This document shows, in pieces, positions 17,390-26,320 of a DNA stretch of 64,000 nucleotides. This DNA is from Algiphilus sp. Its GTDB lineage: Bacteria > Pseudomonadota > Gammaproteobacteria > Nevskiales > Nevskiaceae. The translations under genes were made by a program, and so were the position numbers. The stretch covers positions 1 to 64,000 of the forward strand of contig NZ_JAGLEJ010000014.1 in the NCBI RefSeq assembly GCF_023145115.1, written 5' to 3'. The number at the start of each line of letters is the position of its first letter. Positions within the stretch are counted from its first letter, which is position 1. The notes under the pieces are model-generated. The model worked only from the letters and a program-made list of their open reading frames with translations, was not told the origin of the DNA and ran no database searches.

Positions 17390-18343
17390 ATGACCTTTCT
17401 GGTCTTCCTGCTGCAGCGGATCGCCACCGGCGTCCCGTTGATCCTGGGCGTGACCTTCATCAGCTTCCTGCTGATGGTCTACTTCGGGCCGGACATGACC
17501 TACGAGCTGCTCGGCAAGAATCCGACTGCCGAGCAGATCGCGCAGGTGCGGGCACAACTGGGCCTCGATCAGCCGTTCTGGGCACGCTACGCCGACTACC
17601 TGTGGGAGATGCTGACGCTGGACTTCGGCGACTCCATGTCCACCGGCCAGTCGGTGCGCAGCCTGCTGGCCGATGCGGTGCCGATCTCGCTGGCGCTGAC
17701 GCTGCCGGGCTTCGTCATCGGCAATCTGCTGGGCATCGCGCTGGCGCTGGCGGCGGCGTGGTTCCGCGGCGGCTGGATCGACCGCGGCATCATGGCCTTC
17801 TCGGTGATCGGGATGAGCATCAGCTTCATCATCATCATCATCGCGTTCCAGATCCTGTTCTCGTCGCGCTACGGGCTCAATTTCTTCCCGATCCGCGGCT
17901 GGGACATGAGCAGCCCCGGTCGCTACCTGTACTACGTGACGGTGCCGACGCTGGCCATCGTCTTCGTGTCGCTGGGCTACAACACGCGCTTCTACCGGGC
18001 GGTCTTCGTCGAGGAGATCGGCCGCGACCACATCCGCACCGCGCGCGCGTTCGGCGCCGGCGCCGGTGCCATCCTGTGGAAGTACGTGCTCAAGAACAGC
18101 CTGATTCCGATCATCACGCGCGTGATGTTCTCGATTCCGTCGATCGTCATCGCCGGCAGCCTGCTGATCGAGAGCTATTTCGGCATTCCCGGTGTCGGCA
18201 AGCTCGCGTTCGACGCCGTGACCACCGGCGATCAGCCGGTGCTCAAGGCCGTGGTCGGCGCCACCGCGCTGCTGTTCGTGCTGGTGCTGATCGCCAACGA
18301 CCTGCTCTATCGCGCGGTCGATCCGCGGGTGGCGCTGCGATGA
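17390..18343 (+). CDS. Oligopeptide ABC transporter permease (OppB type)
   Basis: A 317-aa inner-membrane permease with about six TM helices and the EAA-type loop RTARAFGAGAGAILWKYVLKNSLIPI. The N terminus (FLLQRIATGVPLILGVTFISFLLM) is typical of DppB/OppB. It lies 7 nt after the binding protein and overlaps the second permease by 4 nt. Confidence 0.92.
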   Translation: MTFLVFLLQRIATGVPLILGVTFISFLLMVYFGPDMTYELLGKNPTAEQIAQVRAQLGLDQPFWARYADYLWEMLTLDFGDSMSTGQSVRSLLADAVPISLALTLPGFVIGNLLGIALALAAAWFRGGWIDRGIMAFSVIGMSISFIIIIIAFQILFSSRYGLNFFPIRGWDMSSPGRYLYYVTVPTLAIVFVSLGYNTRFYRAVFVEEIGRDHIRTARAFGAGAGAILWKYVLKNSLIPIITRVMFSIPSIVIAGSLLIESYFGIPGVGKLAFDAVTTGDQPVLKAVVGATALLFVLVLIANDLLYRAVDPRVALR

Positions 18344-19196
18344 CCGCGTCCGGCGGCGGTCTGTGGGGGCGCGCCGCGCAGCGGCTGCTGCGCGATCGCG
18401 CGGGGATGGCGGCGCTGATCGTGGTGCTGGCCTATCTGGCCGTGGCCTGCGCGGTGTGGCTGGGACTGGCGGGGCAGGATTGGGCCGCGCTCGGGGCGGA
18501 CAGCTTCGCGCCCGCTTCCGGCGAGCACTGGTTCGGCACCACTCGCAACGGCCAGGACATCTTCGCGCGCACCGTCTACTCGACGCGCGTCGCCTTCGAG
18601 ATCGGCCTGGTGGTGGCGGCGAGCTCGGTGCTGCTGGGCGCGCTGTTCGGTGCGCTGGCGGGCTACTTCGCGGGCTCGTGGCTGGACGAGGTGATCCTGT
18701 GGCTGAAGGGCACGCTCGACGCCATCCCGTTCTTCCTGTTCGTGGTCGCGGTGGCCTATGCCATGCAGGGGCACGCGCTCGCCATGCACCTGGCGATGAT
18801 CTCGACGTTCTGGACCACTACCGGCCGCTACGTGCGCGGCGAGGTCATCAAGCTGCGCGCGATGGAGTTCGTCGAGGCGGCGAGGGCGGTGGGCGTGTCG
18901 CAGCCCGCCATCATCTTCCGTCATGTGGTGCCCAACACCATGCACATCCTGCTGGTGCAGGGCACCATCGTCTTCGTCACCGCCATCAAGGCCGAGGTGA
19001 TCCTGTCCTTCCTCGGGCTGGGCGTCCAGGACGGGGTGTCGTGGGGGTTGATGATCTCGCAGTCCACCAACGAGGTGACCGCCGGCTTCTTCAACAACTT
19101 CATCGCCGCGTCGGCTGCGATGTTCGTGCTGGTGATGGCCTTCAACTTCTTCTCCGACGCGCTGCAGGACGCGCTCGACCCGCGGAAGGTGGCCGA

Positions 19197-19200
<4 letters not shown>
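18340..19200 (+). CDS. Oligopeptide ABC transporter permease (OppC type)
   Basis: A 286-aa permease of the OppC/DppC group: a short N-terminal TM, the [24 protein letters not shown] block, the EAA loop ([23 protein letters not shown]) and [18 protein letters not shown]. The ATG overlaps the previous stop, and its own stop overlaps the next ATG (ATGA). Confidence 0.93.
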
Positions 19201-20161
<961 letters not shown>

Positions 20162-20165
<4 letters not shown>

Positions 20166-21154
20166 GCCTGCTCAGCGTCCGCGGTCTCACGAAGTGGTTC
20201 GGTGGCTCACGGTGGCCGTACCGGCCGCCGGTGCGCGCGGTCGACGGCGTCGATCTGGACATCGCGCGCGCCAGCACGATGGCGCTGGTCGGCGAGTCCG
20301 GCTGCGGCAAGTCGACGCTGGGCCGCGCCATCCTGCGGCTGCAGGAGCCCACTGCCGGCGAAGTGCTGCTCGACGGCCGACCGGTGACCGGCATCGGCCG
20401 GCGCGCGCTGCGCGCGCGCCGCGGCGAGATGCAGATCGTCTTCCAGGACCCCTACGCGTCGCTCAATCCGCGACGCTCGATCGGTCAGATCCTCGAGGAA
20501 CCGCTGCGCGTGCATGCGCGCGGCGACCGGGCCGCACGCCGGCAGCGCGTGGCCGAGCTGCTCGACATCGTCGGCCTGCGCCCGGCCATGGCCGCGCGCT
20601 ATCCGCACGAATTCTCCGGCGGCCAGCGCCAGCGCGTCGGCATCGCCCGTGCGCTGGCGCTGTCGCCGAGCTTCATCGTCGCGGACGAGGCCGTTTCGGC
20701 GCTGGACGTATCGGTGCAGGCGCAGATCCTCAATCTGCTGCGCGGCATCCAGACCGACTTCGGCATCAGCTTCCTGTTCATCTCGCACGATCTCGCCGTG
20801 GTGCGCAACATCGCGGATCGGGTGGCGGTGATGTATCTCGGGCGCATCGTCGAGCAGACCGACACCGCGACGCTGTTCGCGGCGCCGCGTCACCCCTACA
20901 CGTGCGCACTGCTGTCGGCGGTGCCGGTGCCGGACCCGGAAACCAGGCGCAGCCGCATCGTGCTGCCGGGCGACGTGCCCTCCGCCACGGCGCCGCCACC
21001 GGGGTGCCCGTTCCATCCGCGCTGCCCGGAGGCCTTCGATCGCTGCCGCACGGAGACCCCGCCGCTGGTCAATGCCGCAGCGCCGGGACAGCCGGTGCAC
21101 CTGGTGGCGTGCCATCTGCACCCGGCGGGCGGTGGTGGCGGCGAACCGCGATAG
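20162..21154 (+). CDS. Oligopeptide ABC transporter ATPase (OppF type)
   Basis: A 330-aa partner ATPase with Walker [10 protein letters not shown] near residues 44-52, [15 protein letters not shown], signature [15 protein letters not shown], Walker [22 protein letters not shown] and C-terminal [15 protein letters not shown]. It is the last gene of the transporter operon. A palindromic element starts at its stop. Confidence 0.93.
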
Positions 21155-21252
21155 AACCACGGATTTCCACAGATTCCCTTTGGTCCTGGTGTGCGCCGAC
21201 CTTGTCGGCGCCACCAGTCGATAATCCCCGGAATCTGTGCAATCCGTGGTTC
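21154..21252. repeat. Palindromic intergenic element, copy 1
   Basis: A ~99-bp element. Outer arms 21154-21177 and 21230-21252 are near-perfect inverted repeats (left starts GAACCACGGATT, right ends AATCCGTGGTTC). Inside is a hairpin: CTGGTG-t-GCGCCGAC (21186-21200), loop CTT, GTCGGCGC-CACCAG (21204-21217). The same architecture recurs at 45957-46063. It follows the transporter operon and precedes the end of a minus-strand gene, so it lies between convergent genes. Confidence 0.85.
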
Positions 21253-21285
21253 CAGAGCTTTTCCGGATCGGCGCCCGCGTGCGAT

Positions 21286-21933
21286 TCAGCGCTTGGCGCC
21301 GGACCGGCGAACCACCCGCACCTTGCCGCTGCCGCCACCGCCGCAGAAGAAGCGGTCGACGCCGTCCGATTCGAGTCCGGAGACCATGGTGCCGGCGGGA
21401 AGGTCGAGGCTCTCCTGCACCTCGCCGCTCGTGGCATCGATGCGGCGGATCGCCCACTCGTCGCCATCGCTGCAGCCGTGCCAGAGTCCTCCGTCGAGCC
21501 AGGTCACGCCGGTGACGAAGCGGTCGCTCTCGATGGTCCGCAGGATCGCGCCGGTCTGCGGGTCGATCTGGTGGATCCGGCGGGCACGGTACTGGCCGAC
21601 CCACAGCCGGCCCTCGGCCCAGGCCATGCCGGATGCGCCGCCCTCCGGGGCCGGAATGGTGCCGAGCACGCTACCGGTCTCCGGATCCAGTTTCTGGATG
21701 CGGCCATCGGCGAGCTGGAACAGGTGCCGGCCGTCGTACGCGGTTCCGGCATCGGCGGTGACCTCCAGGGTACGCCGGATGGCGCCGCTGTCCGGGTCGA
21801 GCGCCGTCAGCCCGCGCTTGCTGGCGAACCAGATGCTGTCGCCGTCATAGGTGAGCCCGTGCACGCCCTCGACACCGGGGAAGGGACCGTGCTCCTGGAT
21901 GATGTCTGCGCTTGATCGTTTCATGCGCCGCAT
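21286..21933 (-). CDS. Beta-propeller protein, function unknown
   Basis: A 215-aa protein built of short repeats such as GLTYDGDSIWFAS, GRHLFQLADGRIQKLDPETGSVLGTI and GRLWVGQYRARRIHQIDPQTG, the pattern of a YncE/Vgb/glutamine-cyclotransferase-like propeller. There is no clear signal peptide or catalytic motif. Start choices are ATG 21933 or ATG 21924. It begins 1 nt after the stop of the HTH regulator upstream, so the two are likely cotranscribed. Confidence 0.65.
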   Translation of the reverse strand: MRRMKRSSADIIQEHGPFPGVEGVHGLTYDGDSIWFASKRGLTALDPDSGAIRRTLEVTADAGTAYDGRHLFQLADGRIQKLDPETGSVLGTIPAPEGGASGMAWAEGRLWVGQYRARRIHQIDPQTGAILRTIESDRFVTGVTWLDGGLWHGCSDGDEWAIRRIDATSGEVQESLDLPAGTMVSGLESDGVDRFFCGGGGSGKVRVVRRSGAKR

Positions 21934-21934
21934 C

Positions 21935-23155
21935 CTAGTCAGTCGCCAGTGTCGGTGGGAGTAACAAGGTTGTCGTGAATCCGGGCACCGAGGGCAGCGT
22001 CCAGCGACGGGCGCGGCCGCGTCCGAGCCACTGCACTTTCCCGGCGGCTGCGAGTGCTTCCAGCGACCGCTGCACGCTGCGCTGGCTCATCCCTAGCGCG
22101 GTCGCCAGCGCCGAGCTCGACCAGGTACGGCCGTCCGCCAGCATCGCCAGGACCTGTGCGTGCGCTTCGTCGACGGGCGGGGCCAGGACGACGACTTCGC
22201 CGGCGCATCGCGGTGCCAGCACATAGCCGGGCGTGGTCGCCCGGATGTCGGCGAACGGTCGTAGCACGGCACGCAGACGGCCCATCTCGACGCGCAGGCG
22301 AGCGCGATGCGATTCGTCGTCGAGGCGCAGGCGGAAGGCGCGTGTGACCAGCGCTGCGCGCGGGACGTCGTCCGGCCAGGCCTCGCCCAGCGCACGGGCA
22401 AGGGTGAACAGGACCGGACGACCGGCCAGCGCGATCGTGCTGCCGCCGTGTCGCAACGCGAACCGGCAGGCATCGACTACCAGCGCCCCCGAAGCCAGCA
22501 GGGCTTCGACCTCGGCGAGGTTGAGCAGCCGTTGCCCGCCGTTTCGCCACCGGCGCGCCGCCGGCACCCTCAGCATGCGGGTCGCGTTCCCGACCTCCGC
22601 CGCCAGCGCGGGGATCCGCGCGCTGCGCGCCGACGTCTCGGCCCGGTCCAGCGCGGCGCGCGCGTCCGCCGTGCGCAGGCGGCGCATCGCGATGCCGGCC
22701 GCGACCAGGGCGCGGATGGTCTCGGTCGCGGGCGGCAGGGTCGCGACCGGGGGAGCGCCCAGCATGGCTTCGGCCTCGTCGATGCGGCCGACCAGCAGCA
22801 GGCGCCGTGCTTCCAGGATGCCCGCGTGCGCCGCGTTCGCAGTGTCGCCGTGCGCGTCCAGCACGCTGCGGGCGGCGATCAGCGCCCGGCCCGATCTGCT
22901 CAGGTCGCGCATGGCGAAGGCCACTTCTGCCTCGGCGATGGCGCAGCGTGCCCGCTGCACGACCTCTACGGGGGCGAACGTGCGCGCCGCGCGACGCAGC
23001 AGTGCCCGCGCGCGATCGAGCTCGTCGAGCTGCGCCATCGCGATGCCGCGCAGTGCCAGGGCCGCCGCGTCGTCGCGCAGCGCCACCCGGTTGAGCGCCG
23101 CCAGCGGGTTGCCCTCGGCAAGCGCGCGCGCCGCAGCGTTGATCAACGAGTCCAT
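21935..23155 (-). CDS. HTH transcriptional regulator with TPR-like repeats
   Basis: A 406-aa protein. Residues ~1-190 are Ala-rich helical repeats (ALRGIAMAQLDELDRARALLRRA) resembling TPRs. A middle region (LASGALVVDACRFALRHGG..) is followed by a DEAHAQVLAMLADGRTWSSSALATALGMSQRSVQRSLEALAAAGKV segment that reads as a winged HTH. ATG 23155 is preferred because a GAAGG lies upstream. It is transcribed away from the DUF899 gene, which it may control. Ligand unknown. Confidence 0.65.
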   Translation of the reverse strand: MDSLINAAARALAEGNPLAALNRVALRDDAAALALRGIAMAQLDELDRARALLRRAARTFAPVEVVQRARCAIAEAEVAFAMRDLSRSGRALIAARSVLDAHGDTANAAHAGILEARRLLLVGRIDEAEAMLGAPPVATLPPATETIRALVAAGIAMRRLRTADARAALDRAETSARSARIPALAAEVGNATRMLRVPAARRWRNGGQRLLNLAEVEALLASGALVVDACRFALRHGGSTIALAGRPVLFTLARALGEAWPDDVPRAALVTRAFRLRLDDESHRARLRVEMGRLRAVLRPFADIRATTPGYVLAPRCAGEVVVLAPPVDEAHAQVLAMLADGRTWSSSALATALGMSQRSVQRSLEALAAAGKVQWLGRGRARRWTLPSVPGFTTTLLLPPTLATD

Positions 23156-23185
23156 CGGCGAGGCCTTCGGGATCGCGCCAAACTT

Positions 23186-23199
23186 GTCACTCTCGTCAC
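23186..23199. promoter_or_regulatory. Possible operator: GTCAC direct repeat
   Basis: GTCAC at 23186-23190 and 23195-23199, 9-bp period, lies in the 98-bp divergent gap between the HTH regulator and the DUF899 gene. Placement suggests an operator; binding is inferred only. Confidence 0.3.
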
Positions 23200-23253
23200 G
23201 CGTTGCCCGGCGATTAGCTTCTCCCGCATCAATCGATCGCAGCGGAGAACGCG

Positions 23254-24030
23254 ATGACACAGCATACGACCGGAACGCGCGAGGAGTGGATAGCGGCCCG
23301 ACTCGCGCTGCTCGAGGAGGAGAAGGCGCTGACGCGGCGCAGCGACGAGCTGGCCCGGAAGCGGCAGGCGCTGCCGCGGGTACGGGTCGACAAGGCCTAC
23401 CGCTTCGAGACCGAGACCGGGCCGGCCTCGCTGGCGGATCTGTTCGACGGCCGGTCGCAGCTCCTCGTCTACCACTTCATGTTCGGGCCCGACTACACGG
23501 CAGGGTGTCCCTCGTGCTCGTCGATCGCGGATGGCTTCGACCCCATCGTGGTCCATCTGGCCCATCACGACGTCGCGCTGGTGGCGGTCTCCCGCGCGCC
23601 GCTCGACCGCCTGCTGGCCTACAGGCGCCGCATGGGGTGGCGCTTCCCCTGGGTGTCGTCCGGGGGCAGCGACTTCAATGCCGACTTCGGCATCTGGTTC
23701 ACCGAGGCGCAGCAGCGCGCAGGCGATATCGCGTACAACTACCGGCGCGAGCGCGCGCTCGACTGGCGTCCCGGTACCGAGGACACGGCTGATGCAGCTG
23801 AAGCCCGGATGGCGGCCATGTGCGGCACCGACGTGCCCACCTTCCACCGCGACCGGCCGGGCATGAGCACCTTCGTGCTCGACGACGGCGTCGTCCATCA
23901 CGCCTATTCCACCTATGCACGGGGGCTGGACGGCCTGTGGAGCATGTACCAGTGGCTCGACCGGGCGCCGCTGGGGCGCAACGAGCAGGACGTCTGGTGG
24001 CGCCGCCGCGACGAGTATGGCGATGACTGA
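23254..24030 (+). CDS. DUF899 thioredoxin-like protein
   Basis: A 258-aa DUF899 family protein. Features: an N-terminal coiled-coil-like LALLEEEKALTRRSDELARKRQALP, then LADLFDGRSQLLVYHFMFGPDYTAGCPSCSSIADGF with a Cys pair (CPSC) at the thioredoxin active-site position, FPWVSSGGSDFN and a C-terminal FVLDDGVVHHAYSTYARGLD. The biochemical role is unknown. Upstream AGCGGAG serves as RBS. The next small gene starts inside its last codons. Confidence 0.85.
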   Translation: MTQHTTGTREEWIAARLALLEEEKALTRRSDELARKRQALPRVRVDKAYRFETETGPASLADLFDGRSQLLVYHFMFGPDYTAGCPSCSSIADGFDPIVVHLAHHDVALVAVSRAPLDRLLAYRRRMGWRFPWVSSGGSDFNADFGIWFTEAQQRAGDIAYNYRRERALDWRPGTEDTADAAEARMAAMCGTDVPTFHRDRPGMSTFVLDDGVVHHAYSTYARGLDGLWSMYQWLDRAPLGRNEQDVWWRRRDEYGDD

Positions 24031-24271
24031 CGCCGTCGATACGCGCGAGATGGCCGACTGGCTCGGTCTGGCGGCAGCGCCGGCATTCGCGGTGATGGCG
24101 GTGATCAGCGGGGTTGCGGGCGACGGCCAGCCGGCGCTCTGCACGGCAGGGGACGCAAACGCGGCATTGAACGGCATGGCGTTCATGTACCTGCTGATGA
24201 GCGTGTTCCATCTGCCTCCCTGGGTCAGGGCGCTCGGGCCGACGGTGCAACGGCACCGCGGCGCCGGATGA
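24023..24271 (+). CDS. Small membrane protein (82 aa)
   Basis: Starts at ATG 24023, overlapping the DUF899 stop by 8 nt (ATG 24017 is also possible). Sequence features are MTDAVDTREMADWLGLAAAPAFAVMAVISGV and GMAFMYLLMSVFHLPPWVRAL, i.e. two predicted TM helices joined by a short loop with one Cys. I do not recognise a named family; translational coupling suggests it works with the DUF899 protein. Confidence 0.6.
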   Translation: MTDAVDTREMADWLGLAAAPAFAVMAVISGVAGDGQPALCTAGDANAALNGMAFMYLLMSVFHLPPWVRALGPTVQRHRGAG

Positions 24272-24342
24272 TCGATGCGGGTCCGCTACCTCGGGATCCG
24301 GCGCGGGCATTGCGCGCGACGGTGCCCGGGGGCGACGAGGTG

Positions 24343-25284
24343 CTACCAGCCGCCCCCGTTCAGACGGGTATTCCGCACCGGGTAGCGCCCATTGATGCGC
24401 AGGGCGAGCGGTTCGCCGCCGATCGGTTGTGCGGCCGTGCCCGGCCGTTGTGCGTGGACGTGCAGGTGCGGTTCGGAGCTGTTCCCGGAGTTGCCGACCG
24501 CCCCCAGCAGGGCGCCTGCAGCGACCGCCTGATCCACCGCCACGCGGACCGTGCCGCGCCGGAAGTGGGCCAGCACGATCACCACCGGCCCGCACTGCAG
24601 CAGGACATGGTTGCCCAGCATGTGCGCCCGGTCCATGTCGGGGACCCGGTTGTCCGGCAGGTCGTTCGCGGTGCCTATGATGGTGCCGCTGCAGGGGGCG
24701 TGGACCGGGCGTCCGAAGCTGGCATAGCGCGCGGGGTCGGTGGGCCACCATCCGTCCATGTGCAGTCCCGCGCCATCGAGGGCGATCAGGTCCACGGCGT
24801 GACTCTGGCCGCGCCAGGCGGCGAAGCGGGGCACGGTCGGGTCGAGCGTCTTGAGATGCGCGTTCAGCAGCGGACGCGAGCCGCCATGGGCGACCAGGTA
24901 GTTGCCGGCCCCGAGCGGGTTCGGAATATCGACGACGGCGACCGGGGGCGTGGCGCGCGCCGTCAGCGCCAGGGCGCTGATCGCGCCTCCGAGTGTTGCC
25001 AGTACCGCGCCGAGCGCGAGGGCAGTCGCGGTGCGCGCCGTCGACCGCCACGCTGACGCGGGTCGCCGCCGCAGTCCGTGAACGACGGTGGCGGCGGCCC
25101 AGATGACGGCATAGACACCGGGTGTCCACCACGGCGGGAAGGTCCACAACGCCACCAGCGCCAGCAGGACGGCACCGACGCCGCAGGCCTGGGCCGCGAG
25201 CGCGGAGCGGGTGTCGGCCGGCAGGACGATCAGCCACGCCAGCAGCGCGAGCGGCAGCAGGATCTGCAGCAGTACCACGGTCAT
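24343..25284 (-). CDS. Membrane-anchored M23 family metallopeptidase
   Basis: A 313-aa protein with about four N-terminal TM helices followed by a LytM/M23 domain. Zn-ligand candidates are the His/Asp of SHAVDLIALD and the HLHVH motif near residue 280; GNSGNSSEPHLHVH is the classic M23 end. Likely cell-wall or peptide cleavage outside the membrane. The start ATG overlaps the upstream gene's stop (ATGA). Confidence 0.78.
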   Translation of the reverse strand: MTVVLLQILLPLALLAWLIVLPADTRSALAAQACGVGAVLLALVALWTFPPWWTPGVYAVIWAAATVVHGLRRRPASAWRSTARTATALALGAVLATLGGAISALALTARATPPVAVVDIPNPLGAGNYLVAHGGSRPLLNAHLKTLDPTVPRFAAWRGQSHAVDLIALDGAGLHMDGWWPTDPARYASFGRPVHAPCSGTIIGTANDLPDNRVPDMDRAHMLGNHVLLQCGPVVIVLAHFRRGTVRVAVDQAVAAGALLGAVGNSGNSSEPHLHVHAQRPGTAAQPIGGEPLALRINGRYPVRNTRLNGGGW

Positions 25285-26117
25285 GGCCCGGGCGGCTCCG
25301 GGAACCGGATCGTGCGCACCTCGGCGCGGAAGAAGGGGAAGTAGTCCGGGGTGCCGAACTGGTTGCCGGCGTCCACTCGGAAGGGCAGGCGGTAGCCGGC
25401 GACCTCGCGGAAATCGTCGGGCAGTGCGCCGAATGGCTGCAAGCGCCATGCGCGTTCGGGGTTCGCATTGCTCCAGCGCGCGAATCGCACGCTCAGCGGG
25501 CGTCCATCACCATCGACCGTGATGTCGACCGCCTGCTCGAGGTGCTCCGCGCCGAGTGTGATGCGGGCCGTGTCGGTTCCGGTTGCCTCCCACCGCGCGC
25601 CGAATCGCGGGAGCAGGGCGGCGGGGCACCACAGGACCGCTTCCGCGACATGGCGCCCGAAGGCCGAGCGGGCGTGATCGCGGGTGCCGCCGAGGCGGGC
25701 CACGGGCAGCAGCCCGAACAGCCGGAACCGCGTCCAGTGACCGCTATCCGATCCGGACAGCCACGGCAGGCCGGTGTTGCGCATCCGCCATACGAAGCCG
25801 TGCGGCGTGGCGAGCACCTGCTCGGCGCGCATGGCGCGGTAACCCGGTCGGAACCTGGTGCCCATGCCGAACCGGCCGCCCATGCGGATCTCGGCAACCG
25901 TGCGCAGCCGGGTACCGGGCGCGATCGCGAAAGTGAAGTAGCGCCGGGCTGGTTCCGGCAGCGCCAGGATCTCGGCGGGTTCGAACGGGATGTCGTCGGC
26001 GGGCTGGCAGCGCAGCAGCCGCCGCCACTCGGCGCGATCGTCGCGCGCATCGCACGCCCGCAGCGCCAGCAGGGCGGCGACGGCAGCGAGCAGCGGTACG
26101 GGCAGCCAGATCAGCAA
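25281..26117 (-). CDS. DUF6544/DUF6920-like protein
   Basis: A 278-aa protein with an N-terminal hydrophobic anchor (MLIWLPVPLLAAVAALLALRAC). The body contains LPEPARRYFTFAIAPGTRL, IRMGGRFGMG, GYRAMRAEQVLATPHGFVWRMR and a C-terminal LPFRVDAGNQFGTPDYFPFFRAEV. This layout resembles DUF6544/DUF6920 proteins of unknown function. The stop overlaps the start of the M23 gene, so the two form an operon. Confidence 0.6.
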   Translation of the reverse strand: MLIWLPVPLLAAVAALLALRACDARDDRAEWRRLLRCQPADDIPFEPAEILALPEPARRYFTFAIAPGTRLRTVAEIRMGGRFGMGTRFRPGYRAMRAEQVLATPHGFVWRMRNTGLPWLSGSDSGHWTRFRLFGLLPVARLGGTRDHARSAFGRHVAEAVLWCPAALLPRFGARWEATGTDTARITLGAEHLEQAVDITVDGDGRPLSVRFARWSNANPERAWRLQPFGALPDDFREVAGYRLPFRVDAGNQFGTPDYFPFFRAEVRTIRFPEPPGP

Positions 26118-26320
26118 GGGGGCACCACCAGCGGTTGCGAACCGGCTCAGTGTGCGGTCGCCGCGCGGCCGGCATGCTGATCTGCGTCAACGACCCGACG
26201 CGCACCGGATACCCCGCGCCCGCCAGGCGCGTCGCACATGCGGCAGCCGCATTCGGGACACAATAGCGGGATCGCGCCGAGTCTGGTCCGGCCCGCACGC
26301 AGCACTCACGATCCTTCCCG

